A DNA stretch of 64,000 nt from Sorangiineae bacterium NIC37A_2 (lineage in GTDB: Bacteria > Myxococcota_A > Polyangia > Polyangiales > Polyangiaceae): positions 1 to 64,000 of the forward strand of contig NASX01000011.1 in assembly GCA_002085155.1 (NCBI GenBank). Direction: 5' to 3'. Below the pieces are notes generated by a model, which was given only the letters and a program-made list of their open reading frames with translations, was not told the DNA's origin and made no database searches. Below are positions 52,233 to 61,858 of this stretch, piece after piece. How positions within the stretch are numbered: position 1 is the first letter of the stretch; each line of letters starts with the position of its first letter. The position numbers were made by a program, and so were the translations under genes.

Positions 52233-54425
52233 TCAGTAGGCGAGCACGGGTCCGCCCACCGGTCCGATGGCAGCCCAGCCCGGCTTTGGCGCGGGGACGA
52301 ACAGCACGAAGCCGTCACTATCGGACATGGCCGTGCGGCTGGCCTCGACCTCCAAGATGGGGCTGCCGTCCGCGTCGTAGACAATGGCGAGCTCAGGAGT
52401 ACCGGGCGCCGCCGGGAGATTCATGGTCCCGCTCCAGCTCACCCCGGTTCCGGTGCTGAGCATGATCCAGAAGGTCTCGGGTTTGCCGTGAACGAGAGGC
52501 GCGCTCGGGCGGTTCACCGCCTGGATGCGGGTGGCGAGTCGGTTGTACGTGTAGTCGCTGATCCAGTTCGGTGAGCAGTAGCTCATGAAATCCCGGAATT
52601 CTCCGGGATTCTTGAGAGAGGAGGAGAGGGCGTCATAACCCCAAGAGCCGATGCGGGCGTCTTCGTAGGGGAACTGCCGGTCGCCGGTGACGCCGCAGGG
52701 GGCGTGGTCGCGGCCGTGACTATGCCCGAGCTCGTGGGGGAAGGTGCCGAAAGACACGTTCTCGTCGAAGGCGATTCCGAGCCCGCCCCGAAGGACTGCG
52801 CTCTGGGGACGATCATCGACGAGGTAAGCGATGCCCGTCGTGCAAGATCCGTTGCAAAACTGCCGGAACGATTGGGCGGGCTTGATCAAACCATAATAGT
52901 AGACGTCTGCCGGAGCTCCGTCCTCGTAGCGCCGAGTCACGACGCGCTGCAGGACTTCCTCGAAAGAGAAGTTCGTGCCTGTGGCGCCGCTCGCCATCGG
53001 CGGGACGACCGTGTACTCGAGTTGAGTGATGGGATACTGACTCTCGACCAGGTCGACGAATTTCTTGAGGGCAGCCTCGTCGGTCTCTGGGACCCTGCCG
53101 TCGTGGGAGATGGGTAGGAAGGCGACCTTCACAGTGCCGGTCTCGATGGCGTCGAGCGGGGTCGCGCCCGTCGACGGGATGCGCTGAGGAGTGGACATGG
53201 GATTGCTTCCGGCAGCGCAGTCGACGAGCTCCAGGGAGTAGCTCACGCCTGCTTCCATAGCCTCGGCGGGCACCTGGATTTGGAAGGTCGAGTCCAGAGT
53301 TTGTGGAGCGGAGGCCCCTCCGAGCATCCGCTTGTCGAAAAAGACGCGGTCTTCATTGCCCCCTTCGAGCCTGAGACGCAGGGAGAGGTTCCGCGCTTGG
53401 AAGCCTGCCTTCGGCTCGATGAAACCGCGTACGAGGGCCGCTCGTCCTTGGACCACGGGGGCCTTGCGCATCGCAGTCGGCACTGTCGCGTTCGCTTCGA
53501 AGAGCGGAATCTCGACGGCCTGGTAGATCGAGGCGCGCGTGAGCGTCGCGTCGGCGACAGCCCCAGCGCAGTCGTCGTTCGCTTTGGCGATACACTCGCC
53601 GTTTTCACAGCCCTGTCCTTCGGCGCAGGATTTCCCACACATGCCGCAGTGGTTTTGCTCCGTCTTCAGATCGCGGCACTGACCATCGCAGAGTGTGAGA
53701 GAGCCCGAGCAAGCGCAGCTGCCGGAGGCACAAGTCGTCCCTGTACCGCAAGCGGCGCCGCAGCTGCCGCAGTTGTTCGAATCCGTGGTTAGGTTCACGC
53801 ACTGGCCATTGCAGAGCGTCGTCCCGCTCGGACACGCGCAGGCGCCGGAGACGCACGCCTGTCCACTGGAACAAACCTGGTTACAGGCCCCACAGTGGAG
53901 AGCGGAGCTCCCAGTATCCACACACTCATTGCCACAGCGGACAGTGCCCGGAGGGCAGGGGCAGTTCGGCCCCTGGCAGGCCTCGCAGACGCCCCGATTG
54001 CACGTTCCGGAGCAGGGCTGATTGCAGCCGCCGCAGTGGAGCAGTGAGCTCGTCACGTCGACACACTCGGTGCCGCAGCGAGCCGTAGGTGCCGCACACT
54101 TGGCTTGGCAGGTTCCTCCCAGGCACACGGTGCCTTCTGGGCAGCCCGCAGGACAGGTCACCACGCAAGCGCCGCTCTGACACTCGGAGCTTGCGCCACA
54201 GGCTGCGTTGCAGCTGCCACAGTGATCGTGATTCGATTGTGGGTCGACGCAGTCTTGTCCGCAGGCGACCGTCGGAGGGGCGCAAACTGGAGGATTGTTC
54301 CCGAGGGAAGAGTCTTCGGTGTTGTCGGAATCCTCAGGTCCGTCAGACCCGCCCGAACAGCCCCAGAGCGTCGCCCAGCAAAGGAGGAAAATCAGGCTGC
54401 TTCGGATCAATCGCCCTGGGGCCAT
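52233..54425 (-). CDS. Cys-repeat lipoprotein with metzincin-type protease domain
   Basis: 730 residues. Lipobox ATLWGC (Cys 23). Residues 45-280 contain about six Cys-rich repeats of the form CG-x-CVD-x5-HCG-x-C-x2-C, for example CGQDCVDPQSNHDHCGSCN, CGNECVDTGSSALHCGACN and CNGQCVNLTTDSNNCGSCG. The catalytic domain is around residue 590: TFPHELGHSHGRDHAPC provides HExxHxxGxxH ligands and, about 45 residues later, FRDFMSYCSP the Met-turn, as in M66/M12-like metzincins. It probably digests extracellular prey or matrix proteins while tethered to the cell surface through a stalk of disulphide modules. Upstream lies the ISC operon on the other strand. Confidence 0.88.
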   Translation of the reverse strand: MAPGRLIRSSLIFLLCWATLWGCSGGSDGPEDSDNTEDSSLGNNPPVCAPPTVACGQDCVDPQSNHDHCGSCNAACGASSECQSGACVVTCPAGCPEGTVCLGGTCQAKCAAPTARCGTECVDVTSSLLHCGGCNQPCSGTCNRGVCEACQGPNCPCPPGTVRCGNECVDTGSSALHCGACNQVCSSGQACVSGACACPSGTTLCNGQCVNLTTDSNNCGSCGAACGTGTTCASGSCACSGSLTLCDGQCRDLKTEQNHCGMCGKSCAEGQGCENGECIAKANDDCAGAVADATLTRASIYQAVEIPLFEANATVPTAMRKAPVVQGRAALVRGFIEPKAGFQARNLSLRLRLEGGNEDRVFFDKRMLGGASAPQTLDSTFQIQVPAEAMEAGVSYSLELVDCAAGSNPMSTPQRIPSTGATPLDAIETGTVKVAFLPISHDGRVPETDEAALKKFVDLVESQYPITQLEYTVVPPMASGATGTNFSFEEVLQRVVTRRYEDGAPADVYYYGLIKPAQSFRQFCNGSCTTGIAYLVDDRPQSAVLRGGLGIAFDENVSFGTFPHELGHSHGRDHAPCGVTGDRQFPYEDARIGSWGYDALSSSLKNPGEFRDFMSYCSPNWISDYTYNRLATRIQAVNRPSAPLVHGKPETFWIMLSTGTGVSWSGTMNLPAAPGTPELAIVYDADGSPILEVEASRTAMSDSDGFVLFVPAPKPGWAAIGPVGGPVLAY

Positions 54426-54625
54426 GATCCATGAAGGCTACAAGGTCTAACGGCGGAATTGGTCGCTGTCGGGCAGGACCTACACGCCGTGGTGCTGATT
54501 TTCCGGGTCGTCATCATAAGTCTCTCATCTCGCTGAAAACGGCTGAAAATGAGAAATCGCGAGTGGAAGCAGCCGGAAAGCGCTGCCTCGGCTCTCCGCG
54601 TCGGCATTTGTTCAGGATTTTCCGT
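54426..54625. other. Divergent intergenic region
   Basis: 200 bases between the metzincin gene and the ISC promoter. The minus-strand promoter for the metzincin gene should be here, but no elements were identified with confidence. No coding content. Confidence 0.35.
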
Positions 54626-54654
54626 TTGACAGGGGGCCCGGCGAGTCCTACATC
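54626..54654 (+). promoter_or_regulatory. Sigma70-type promoter of the ISC operon
   Basis: TTGACA (54626-54631) and TACATC (54649-54654) are separated by 17 bases. The -35 is perfect, the -10 matches four of six. It precedes the regulator gene by about 60 bases. Confidence 0.65.
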
Positions 54655-54661
54655 ACCCTTG

Positions 54662-54693
54662 AACCAACTCTCACCTGTACGTAAGAGTTAGTT
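54662..54693 (+). promoter_or_regulatory. 32-base dyad, candidate operator
   Basis: AACCAACTCTCAC and GTAAGAGTTAGTT are inverted copies with two mismatches, separated by six bases (CTGTAC). The dyad starts at the expected transcription start and ends 22 bases before the ATG. A repressor bound here would block transcription of the whole ISC operon. Confidence 0.6.
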
Positions 54694-54714
54694 CTTGTAA
54701 GGCTGAAGTTTTCA

Positions 54715-55269
54715 ATGGCTACGGTTCGGCGCCTCTCAGTGGTCTCTGAGGCTGAGCTTGCTCAGGAGCCGGAAGTCCATGCTTTGGAGGAAGAGACCGC
54801 TGGTCTCTTACAGGTTGGACAGCTGGCCAAGATCGTCGGGAAGACGGTCCGCGCGATTCACCTCTACGAAGATTTGGGCCTGCTTCGTCCTGCCGAGCGC
54901 TCCAAGGGGCGCTTTCGTCTCTATGAGAAGGACGCCATCGAGCGCGTTCGCTGGATCTCCAAGCTCCAGGCGGCCGGGTTTTCCCTTCCTGAGCTCCGCG
55001 AAATCCTGAAGGAGCACGAATCGACCCCGACGGCCAAGGAGGCCGCGCGCCGCTTGGCCCGCGCCTACCAGGCCAAGCTGCGCGAGGTCGAAAATAAACT
55101 CCGCGAGCTCAGGCGGATCGAGCGCGAGCTCGGCGCCAGCCTCGCCTACCTCGAGGCCTGTGAGTCCGCCTGTGATGAACATGTCACGAGCGGCTCTTGT
55201 CCGAGCTGTGACCGCCACCGGGATCGCCCCGCCCCCCCTGCGCTGGTCCTCGGCGCTTTCGCCCAGTGA
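54715..55269 (+). CDS. MerR-family regulator with C-terminal Cys motif
   Basis: 184 residues. The MerR winged helix spans about 31-100: [27 protein letters not shown], then [18 protein letters not shown] long dimerisation helix ([20 protein letters not shown]) follows. The last 35 residues have four cysteines, C149-x3-C153-x8-C162-x2-C165 ([18 protein letters not shown]), suited to bind a metal or iron-sulfur cluster. In most proteobacteria the ISC operon begins with the Rrf2-type IscR; here the position is held by this protein. It ends eight bases before iscS, so it is the first gene of the operon and probably its own regulator via the dyad at 54662. Confidence 0.85.
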   Translation: MATVRRLSVVSEAELAQEPEVHALEEETAGLLQVGQLAKIVGKTVRAIHLYEDLGLLRPAERSKGRFRLYEKDAIERVRWISKLQAAGFSLPELREILKEHESTPTAKEAARRLARAYQAKLREVENKLRELRRIERELGASLAYLEACESACDEHVTSGSCPSCDRHRDRPAPPALVLGAFAQ

Positions 55270-55276
55270 GATTTAT

Positions 55277-56500
55277 ATGACTGTCCAGTTGCCCATCTAC
55301 ATGGATTATCACGCCACGACTCCCGTCGATCAGCGGGTCGTGGAGGAGATGCTCCCTTATTTTACGACTCATTTCGGCAACGCCGCGAGCCGAACGCACC
55401 GCTTCGGCTGGCAGGCAGAAGCGGCGGTCGACGAGGCTCGAGAGAAGCTCGCGGAGTTCATCGGCGCCGACTCGGAGAAGGAGATTGTCTTCACTTCGGG
55501 CGCGACCGAATCGGACAACCTCGCGATCAAAGGAGTCGCCGAGTACTATAAGCCCAAGGGCAACCACATCATCACGACGGTCATCGAGCACAAGGCAGTG
55601 CTCGACACCTGCAAGCGCCTCGAGAAAGAGGGCTTTACGGTCACCTACCTGCCCGTCGACACCACGGGCCTCGTCGATCCTGAAGCGGTTCGAGCAGCGA
55701 TTACGGACAAGACGATCCTGGTGAGCGTGATGCTCGCGAACAACGAGGTCGGCACTGTGCAGCCCCTCGAGGCCATCGGCGCCATCACCCGCGAGCGAGG
55801 GGTTCTCTTCCACACAGACGCCGTGCAGGGCGTCGGTCGGGTCCCGTTCGACGTCAACAAGGTGAACGCGGATCTCGTGTCCCTGACGGCGCACAAGATC
55901 TACGGGCCGAAAGGCGTCGGCGCTCTCTATGTGCGTCGTTCGAAGCCGCGGGTGCGCCTGGTCGCTCAGATGGACGGCGGCGGACACGAACGAGGCAACC
56001 GTTCGGGAACCCTGAATGTCCCGGGCATCATGGGCTTCGCCAAGGCGGCGGAGATCATGACGAAGGAAGGGGCCGCCGAAAATGAGCGGATTGTTGCTCT
56101 GCGCGACCGGCTCCACGAGCGGATCACGAGCCGCCTCGAGCAGGTGACCTTAAACGGACACAAGACCCAGCGTCTGCCTGGAAACCTGAATATTTCGTTC
56201 TCGTTCGTCGAAGGTGAAGGGCTGCTCATGGCGCTCAAGGACGTCGCTGTCTCGAGCGGCTCCGCCTGCACCAGCGCGAGCCTCGAGCCGAGTTATGTGC
56301 TGCGCTCGATGGGGCTGGATGACGAGCTGGCTCACTCCTCGATCCGCTTCGGCCTGGGTCGATTCACCACCGAGGCTGAGGTCGACTACGTGAGCGATTT
56401 GGTTGTCGAAAAGGTCAAGCGGCTGCGCGAGATGTCGCCGCTGTACGAGATGTACAAAGAGGGGATCGACCTGAAGTCGATCGCTTGGACCGCCCATTGA
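55277..56500 (+). CDS. iscS: Cysteine desulfurase
   Basis: About 407 residues from ATG 55277. Fold type I PLP enzyme: [20 protein letters not shown] at the start, [20 protein letters not shown], the PLP lysine in [16 protein letters not shown], and the catalytic Cys in [14 protein letters not shown] near the C-terminus. The long flexible loop around that Cys places it in group I (IscS/NifS), which hands persulfide sulfur to IscU. A longer reading from 55160 overlaps the regulator and was rejected. First enzyme of the cluster; the regulator ends eight bases upstream. Confidence 0.96.
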   Translation: MTVQLPIYMDYHATTPVDQRVVEEMLPYFTTHFGNAASRTHRFGWQAEAAVDEAREKLAEFIGADSEKEIVFTSGATESDNLAIKGVAEYYKPKGNHIITTVIEHKAVLDTCKRLEKEGFTVTYLPVDTTGLVDPEAVRAAITDKTILVSVMLANNEVGTVQPLEAIGAITRERGVLFHTDAVQGVGRVPFDVNKVNADLVSLTAHKIYGPKGVGALYVRRSKPRVRLVAQMDGGGHERGNRSGTLNVPGIMGFAKAAEIMTKEGAAENERIVALRDRLHERITSRLEQVTLNGHKTQRLPGNLNISFSFVEGEGLLMALKDVAVSSGSACTSASLEPSYVLRSMGLDDELAHSSIRFGLGRFTTEAEVDYVSDLVVEKVKRLREMSPLYEMYKEGIDLKSIAWTAH

Positions 56501-56542
56501 CGCGACGGCGGACCGTCAGGATTTCAGAGAGGAAACAAGAAA

Positions 56543-56941
56543 ATGGCCTATAGCGAAAAGGTGATCGACCACTACGAGAACCCGAGGAACGTCGGAACGC
56601 TCGACAAAGATGACGATAGCGTGGGCACCGGGCTCGTCGGTGCACCTGCTTGTGGTGACGTCATGCGCCTGCAGATCAAGGTGAACGACGCGGGGATCAT
56701 CGAGGACGCTCGCTTCAAGACCTTCGGCTGTGGCTCGGCGATCGCGTCTTCGTCCTTGGCGACGGAGTGGATCAAAGGGAAAACCCTCGAACAAGCTGAG
56801 GGCCTGAAAAACAGCCAGATCGCCGAAGAGCTCTCGCTGCCGCCGGTGAAGATCCATTGTTCGGTTCTCGCCGAGGACGCGATCAAGAGCGCGATCGAGG
56901 ATTTTCGTCGGAAGCAGGCGGAGAAGCGAGCTCAGAAGTGA
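56543..56941 (+). CDS. iscU: Iron-sulfur scaffold protein
   Basis: 132 residues. The three scaffold cysteines are C37 (GAPACGDVM), C63 (TFGCGSAIAS) and C106 (IHCSVLAEDA), with the conserved Asp 39 beside the first. The chaperone-binding motif LPPVK occurs at 99-103, the binding site of HscA. IscU assembles 2Fe-2S clusters from IscS persulfide and iron. It starts 42 bases after iscS in the same operon. Confidence 0.97.
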   Translation: MAYSEKVIDHYENPRNVGTLDKDDDSVGTGLVGAPACGDVMRLQIKVNDAGIIEDARFKTFGCGSAIASSSLATEWIKGKTLEQAEGLKNSQIAEELSLPPVKIHCSVLAEDAIKSAIEDFRRKQAEKRAQK

Positions 56942-56978
56942 CGAGCCGAGAAGGTTCGCTTGAGAAAGGAGGACGCGC

Positions 56979-57416
56979 ATGTCGACTCACACAGAGATGA
57001 CCCCACAAAAGAGCTTGGAGCGGATTCAGAAGCCCGCGACGGGCGCTTCAGCGTGGGAAGAGGCGCTCCTCCGCGCTCCCAAAGAGGGCCTCAAGATCAC
57101 GAGCGCGGCCGCGCAGTTTGGTCGCGAGAAGCTCGAGAAACGTGGCACGCCGTCTGCGATGATCCGGCTCGGAATCAAGGGCGGGGGGTGTTCTGGGTTT
57201 AGTTACGTCATCCAATTCGAGGACGACGAGCCGAAGGCGCGCGACTACGGCTATGAGGTCGACGGGGTTCGCTTCGTCGTCGACAAGAAGAGCTTTCTCT
57301 ACCTCGTGGGCAGTACCTTCGATTACGAGAAGACGCTCATGTTTCAAGGCTTCAAGTTCGTGAATCCGAACGAGGCCTCGTCGTGTGGCTGTGGCCACTC
57401 GTTTACAGTCAAGTGA
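56979..57416 (+). CDS. iscA: A-type iron-sulfur carrier
   Basis: 145 residues with about 30 extra N-terminal residues relative to IscA. The core is LKITSAAAQFGREKLEKRGT, IRLGIKGGGCSGFSYVIQFE, and the C-terminal SSCGCGHSFTV. The three cysteines C71, C136 and C138 match the A-type signature (C-x60-65-C-x-C). It carries clusters from IscU to target proteins. The last bases overlap the next gene (GTGA). Confidence 0.95.
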   Translation: MSTHTEMTPQKSLERIQKPATGASAWEEALLRAPKEGLKITSAAAQFGREKLEKRGTPSAMIRLGIKGGGCSGFSYVIQFEDDEPKARDYGYEVDGVRFVVDKKSFLYLVGSTFDYEKTLMFQGFKFVNPNEASSCGCGHSFTVK

Positions 57417-57958
57417 CCGATCCATTCCAGCTCTTGGGTCTGCCTCGGACCTATTCGCTCGACCGCCGGGAACTCGACGAAAAGCACAAGAAGCGCAGCC
57501 TTGAGCTCCACCCGGATCGCCTGCGCGGGCGTTCTCCCGTCGAGCGAAGGCAGGCCCTCTCGCTCGCGATCGAAGTGAACCAGGCCTACCGAACTTTACG
57601 AGACCCGGCGGCGCGGGCCCTCTCGCTCGCCTCGCTCCTCGGTCTGACCGTGGGCGGGGAAGAGTCGAGGAGCGCTGATCCGGCGTTTTTGATGCAGATG
57701 ATGGAGCTCCGGGAGGAGCTCACGGCACTCCGCTCCAAGAAAGATCGAAGCGGGGTCGAACGGCAGATTCAAAGAGCGCGCGCCGAGGCGAGACAGGCCG
57801 AAGAGGCGCTCGGGCGAGCCTTCGAAAAGGAAAAGCTCGACGCCGCCGAGATTGAAGGTTGGATCGGAAAACTTCGCTATTGGGCGCGTTTCCTCGAGGA
57901 AGCGGAGCTCATCAGCGATGACCTGGAGGTAAGCGACCATGCTCCTCGACATCTTTGA
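57413..57958 (+). CDS. hscB: HscB co-chaperone (J-domain)
   Basis: About 181 residues from GTG 57413, which overlaps the iscA stop; the ORF could be opened earlier at 57383, but that is inside iscA. J-domain: [20 protein letters not shown], then LELHPDRL with the HPD motif essential for stimulating HscA. The C-terminal three-helix bundle ([18 protein letters not shown] and [20 protein letters not shown]) binds IscU. It delivers IscU to HscA. The stop overlaps hscA by 20 bases. Confidence 0.92.
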   Translation: MTDPFQLLGLPRTYSLDRRELDEKHKKRSLELHPDRLRGRSPVERRQALSLAIEVNQAYRTLRDPAARALSLASLLGLTVGGEESRSADPAFLMQMMELREELTALRSKKDRSGVERQIQRARAEARQAEEALGRAFEKEKLDAAEIEGWIGKLRYWARFLEEAELISDDLEVSDHAPRHL

Positions 57959-59918
57959 CCCCAAAGCAAAACCTCGCGCGATCGGTATCGACCTCGGTAC
58001 GACGCACTCAGTCGTCGCTGTTGCCCAGGACGGCGCTCCTCGAGCGCTCACGAGCTGCGACGGAGTCCCGCTCTTGCCGAGCGTCGTCTATTATCCCGAG
58101 TTCGGGCACCCGATCGTGGGCAAAGTCGCCCAGAGGCAGAAAACCCTCGCGCCCACTCGGACCATCGAGAGCGTCAAACGCTTCATGGGCCGGAGTCACG
58201 CTGAGATGGCCGAGAAGAAACTCTCGACCGTGCCTTTGGCGCCGCCCGAAAACGAGGACGAGGCTCGCACCGTCCGCTTCGCCATCGGCAGTCAGAAGCT
58301 CACGCCCGTGGAGGTGAGCGCGGAGATTCTCCGGAGCCTCAAGAAGAGCGCGCAGGACAAGCTCACGAATGTGGGTCCCGCCGTCGTCACGGTTCCGGCT
58401 TACTTCGACGACGCTGAGCGCCAAGCGACGCGCGATGCTGCGCGCCTCGCGGGGCTCGAAGTGCTTCGTTTGCTCAACGAGCCGACCGCAGCGGCGATCG
58501 CTTATGGCCTCGACAGCGCCATGAGCGGGGTTTTCGCGGTCTACGATCTTGGCGGCGGAACCTTCGACATCACGGTACTCGAGCTCTCCGATGGCGTCTT
58601 CCAGGTGAAGAGCACCGCTGGGGACTCGGCGCTCGGCGGCGATGATTTCGACCGAGCGATCGCGGGGCGCATCCTCGAAGCGACGGGCCACGGGGACGGC
58701 GGAGACGCTTCTCTGGAGGTCGTCGCAATCGCGCTTGAGACGGCTCGTCGCCTGAAACATGAGCTGACGGACGCTGAAAGCGCGAGCGTCTCCTTTGAGA
58801 CTCCAGACGGCAAAGCGACCTCGTTTGCTCTTTCGCGCGCTGAGCTGGCGGAGCTGATCGCGCCGGAGCTCGAGCGCGCGGAGCGTGTGGTTCGGCGGGC
58901 GCTCCGGGACGCAGAGCTCGCCCCCTCGGATCTTAATGGGGTGGTCTTGGTCGGAGGTTCGACCCGGATGCCTGCGGTTCGGGATTCGGTGCGGGCGCTT
59001 TTTGGTCGGGAGCCCCTCTGCTCGATCGATCCGGACCTCGTTGTCGCCTACGGAGCGGCCATGCAGGCGGCGGCGCTCTCCGGCGAGGGGGAGGACGTGC
59101 TTCTGCTCGATGTGCTTCCGCTCTCGCTCGGGGTCGAGACCATGGGCGGCGGGGTCGACAAGATTTTGCCGCGCAATACGGGCATTCCGACCGGCGCTCG
59201 CGCGACGTTCACCACCTACGCGGACAACCAAACCGGCTTCGAGATCCACGTCGTGCAGGGCGAGCGGGAGCTCGCGGCAGACTGTCGATCGCTGGCGCGC
59301 TTCAGCTTGCGCGGCATTCCGCCGATGCCGGCGGGGATGGCGCGGCTCGAGGTGGAGTTCCACGTCGATGAAAACGGCTTACTCAAGGTCGAAGCTCGCG
59401 AGACGAGCACGGGCAAGACGGCCGAGATCTCGGTCAAGCCGAGCTACGGCCTGAGCGACGACGAGATCGAGGCCATGCTGATCGATGCCCTCGAGCACGG
59501 GGAAGAAGATCTCGATGCTCGTCGCCTCGCCGATGCGACGGTGGAGGCGCGGAGGGTGCTTCTCGCTGTGGACAAGGCGCTCAAGACAGATGCTGAGCTC
59601 CTCAGCGCTGAGCAAAAGCAGGCGGTCGAGACCGCGACGAAGGAGCTTCGGGCCGCGCTCGTGGACGAAAAGGGGACCGTCTTCGCTCGGGGCAGCCGTA
59701 TTCAACAGCTGACGACGGCCCTGGCCGAGTGTACCCATGAGTGGGCGGGGGAGCGCATGAACCGAGCGATCCGCGCGGCACTTTCGGGGCAAGAGGTGGA
59801 GCGCGTGGCGGAGACAGTGAGCGAGGCTCGCGGCGTCGAGGAGCACGTCGAGGAGCACGAGAAACAACGGCGCGGTCAACCCGGTCCGGTCGCGTCTGGT
59901 TTGGACATCGAGGAGTAA
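57939..59918 (+). CDS. hscA: HscA Hsp70 chaperone
   Basis: 659 residues, full Hsp70 length. Motifs: phosphate-1 [18 protein letters not shown], phosphate-2 [18 protein letters not shown], adenosine [15 protein letters not shown] and the linker [19 protein letters not shown]. The beta domain ([20 protein letters not shown]) and helical lid follow. As in other HscA proteins it lacks a DnaK-type C-terminal tail and is longer at the lid. With HscB it drives cluster release from IscU using the LPPVK motif. Fdx starts six bases downstream. Confidence 0.96.
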   Translation: MLLDIFDPKAKPRAIGIDLGTTHSVVAVAQDGAPRALTSCDGVPLLPSVVYYPEFGHPIVGKVAQRQKTLAPTRTIESVKRFMGRSHAEMAEKKLSTVPLAPPENEDEARTVRFAIGSQKLTPVEVSAEILRSLKKSAQDKLTNVGPAVVTVPAYFDDAERQATRDAARLAGLEVLRLLNEPTAAAIAYGLDSAMSGVFAVYDLGGGTFDITVLELSDGVFQVKSTAGDSALGGDDFDRAIAGRILEATGHGDGGDASLEVVAIALETARRLKHELTDAESASVSFETPDGKATSFALSRAELAELIAPELERAERVVRRALRDAELAPSDLNGVVLVGGSTRMPAVRDSVRALFGREPLCSIDPDLVVAYGAAMQAAALSGEGEDVLLLDVLPLSLGVETMGGGVDKILPRNTGIPTGARATFTTYADNQTGFEIHVVQGERELAADCRSLARFSLRGIPPMPAGMARLEVEFHVDENGLLKVEARETSTGKTAEISVKPSYGLSDDEIEAMLIDALEHGEEDLDARRLADATVEARRVLLAVDKALKTDAELLSAEQKQAVETATKELRAALVDEKGTVFARGSRIQQLTTALAECTHEWAGERMNRAIRAALSGQEVERVAETVSEARGVEEHVEEHEKQRRGQPGPVASGLDIEE

Positions 59919-59924
59919 TCCCTT

Positions 59925-60266
59925 TTGGCAACCGTACGTTTTCTAGAACAAGATCTCGTCGTCCCGGCGAAGGTCGGGCAAAGCATCCTCGAGGTCGCTC
60001 AAGGGGCTCACGCGCCGGAGGGGTACGCCTGCGGTGGCGTCTGTGCCTGTTCGACGTGCCACGTCTATATTGAACAAGGTCGTGAACTATTGAGTGAGGC
60101 GAGCGAGGATGAAGAAGACATCCTCGATAAGGCCTTCGATGTTCGCATGACCTCGCGTCTCGGCTGTCAGGCGCGCATCGAGCGCGACGGGGAGATCGCC
60201 GTCAGGATTTCTCGTGAGAGCCTCGACGCTTACTACAACGAACATCCTGACGAACGCCCGAAATAA
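59925..60266 (+). CDS. fdx: ISC-type 2Fe-2S ferredoxin
   Basis: 113 residues from a TTG start, six bases after hscA. Cluster cysteines C36, C42, C45 and C81 (YACGGVCACSTCHVYI, then RLGCQAR) have the C-x5-C-x2-C-x35-C spacing of adrenodoxin-like ISC ferredoxin. An extra Cys 40 lies inside the loop. It supplies electrons for cluster assembly on IscU. Last gene of the operon; no IscX is encoded after it. Confidence 0.95.
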   Translation: MATVRFLEQDLVVPAKVGQSILEVAQGAHAPEGYACGGVCACSTCHVYIEQGRELLSEASEDEEDILDKAFDVRMTSRLGCQARIERDGEIAVRISRESLDAYYNEHPDERPK

Positions 60267-60398
60267 GGCTCTTGCCTGGCAGAGGGTGGGGCCATTCGTC
60301 CAGATTTTTTAGCGGGGCCTGCTGTCCGCGAACGCTGAGCCATTTTCGGGCTCAGGGGCGCGCGCGTCTGGGGCCGCTCTCACATCGCGGAGCGAGGA

Positions 60399-61838
60399 TC
60401 AGCGGCGCTCAAGGATCTGATAGTCCCGCGACTCGTGGCGAAGCAGGAGCTCACTCGGACCTCGGGTGAGCTCTGTTCGGTCGATGCAGATCGGTAGGAT
60501 GAGCCAGCGGAGCTCGGGATCGCTGAGCGCACTTCGAGCGCGAGCGACCAGGGACTCTTGCGAGGAATCGCGAGGATCACCGGTGGTCACCGAGAGGAAG
60601 CGCTCGGGGGAGCCGGCGGCGGCCATGATGGCGAGGTGGGAGAAGTCGAGCGCTCCCACCCAGGTTTTCTGAGGAGCTCCCTGGAGCGATCGGAGCGCGC
60701 GTCCTATGGCCACTTCATCTCGCCGATCGACGAAATCGGCGGAGGGACGCGGGAAACTGGCGTTGAGCAGCAGAAGGAGCGGAGGCAGGGTGAGCCAAAG
60801 GTGAGGGGCTTGATTGCCTGCGAGGCGAAGAGCGCGGGGCCGCGGCGCGCTGACGTTGAGCCCGATCAAGAGCGGCAGCGTTGTCCAAAACGCCATGAGT
60901 GTGCGTTCGGGGTGATGCGTCGGAGAACCGGACGCGAGATCGGCGAGGCTCAGGAAGAGGAGCTGAGCCAAGAGGGGCGTGAGGAAGAGCCAGGCGCGAC
61001 GACGCGGGCCTTTCCGAGCGAGGGCGATCGAGAAGGCCAACAGAGCCAACAGGAGAGGCTCACTTCGGACCAGGGAGAGGCCGTAGGTGAAGAATGTTTC
61101 GAGGTCTGTGCGAGGATCAGGGCCGAGCGCGAGCTTGTAGGATCGGACGCGTGTGACGAAGAAGAAGGGGGAACCGTGGTGCAGCGCTCCATGGAGGCAC
61201 CAAAGGGCAGGCCCTGTGAGGCAGGCGAGCCCCAAAAGAAAGTCCTGCCGCGTGCGCCTCAGCCAGAGGGAGACCGCGAGGGCGAGGGCGAACGGCCAGG
61301 TCTCGTAGCGCGAGAGGGTCGCGGCGGTGAGGCAGGCGAGGCCGACGAGGCGGGAGGCGGTGGAGCCTTGGGGGCTGAGAGCAATGAGCGCAAAGGTCGC
61401 GAGGCACGCGGTGAAATACTCGGGGACCGTCGCGGCGGTGAAGATCCAGGTCGTCGGCAGCAGGGCTGCAGCGAGGGCACAGACAGCGGCGCGGGCCGAG
61501 GACAGTCCGAGCCTCCATCCGGCGAGGAACAACAGACAAGCGCCGAGCGCTGAGCGAGAGACCGCGGCGGCGCGAGCGACTTCCAGCTCCGCGCCGAACA
61601 GGAGCATCGCTCCCCCATCGACGAAGAAGGGAAACGGAAGCCAGCTGGTTCCCGACGGGTCCCAGCTCGGCGCTCGCGCGAAGCTCTGAGCGATGAGCAC
61701 GCGCGCAAAATCGTCGTCGCTCACTGTCGCGCCCCGCTCGGTCCCGAGCGCGATCAAGCTCGAGACGAGCGCGCAAGCGAGCGTCATGATCCCGAAGGAC
61801 CAAGTCGCTCGCCACTGTCGCTGCTCGTTCGGCTCCAC
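60399..61838 (-). CDS. GT-C-like multi-pass membrane protein
   Basis: 479 residues with about ten membrane helices (GIMTLACALVSSLIALGTER, LLFLAGWRLGLSSARAAVCA, LLLALLAFSIALARKG). The first loop holds TVSDDDFARVLIAQSFARAP, an acidic DDD-F motif like that of GT-C mannosyl- or arabinosyltransferases. Like the 41.9-kb protein it has a C-terminal soluble part (DEVAIGRALRSLQGAPQKTW). The acceptor is unknown. It is 20 bases downstream of secG on the same strand. Confidence 0.65.
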   Translation of the reverse strand: MEPNEQRQWRATWSFGIMTLACALVSSLIALGTERGATVSDDDFARVLIAQSFARAPSWDPSGTSWLPFPFFVDGGAMLLFGAELEVARAAAVSRSALGACLLFLAGWRLGLSSARAAVCALAAALLPTTWIFTAATVPEYFTACLATFALIALSPQGSTASRLVGLACLTAATLSRYETWPFALALAVSLWLRRTRQDFLLGLACLTGPALWCLHGALHHGSPFFFVTRVRSYKLALGPDPRTDLETFFTYGLSLVRSEPLLLALLAFSIALARKGPRRRAWLFLTPLLAQLLFLSLADLASGSPTHHPERTLMAFWTTLPLLIGLNVSAPRPRALRLAGNQAPHLWLTLPPLLLLLNASFPRPSADFVDRRDEVAIGRALRSLQGAPQKTWVGALDFSHLAIMAAAGSPERFLSVTTGDPRDSSQESLVARARSALSDPELRWLILPICIDRTELTRGPSELLLRHESRDYQILERR

Positions 61839-61858
61839 GGGCTAACGGAGCCCGCTTC

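Noticed and set aside
53600-54300. Tandem DNA repeats of the CRISPR or satellite kind
   Set aside because: Periodicity is caused by protein Cys modules in the metzincin lipoprotein; DNA identity between units is low.
58008-59363. 451-codon minus-strand frame
   Set aside because: Antisense shadow of hscA.
60335-60355. Hairpin CTGAGCC/GGCTCAG between fdx and the GT-C gene
   Set aside because: Short stem without a U-tract on either strand; too weak to list as a terminator.
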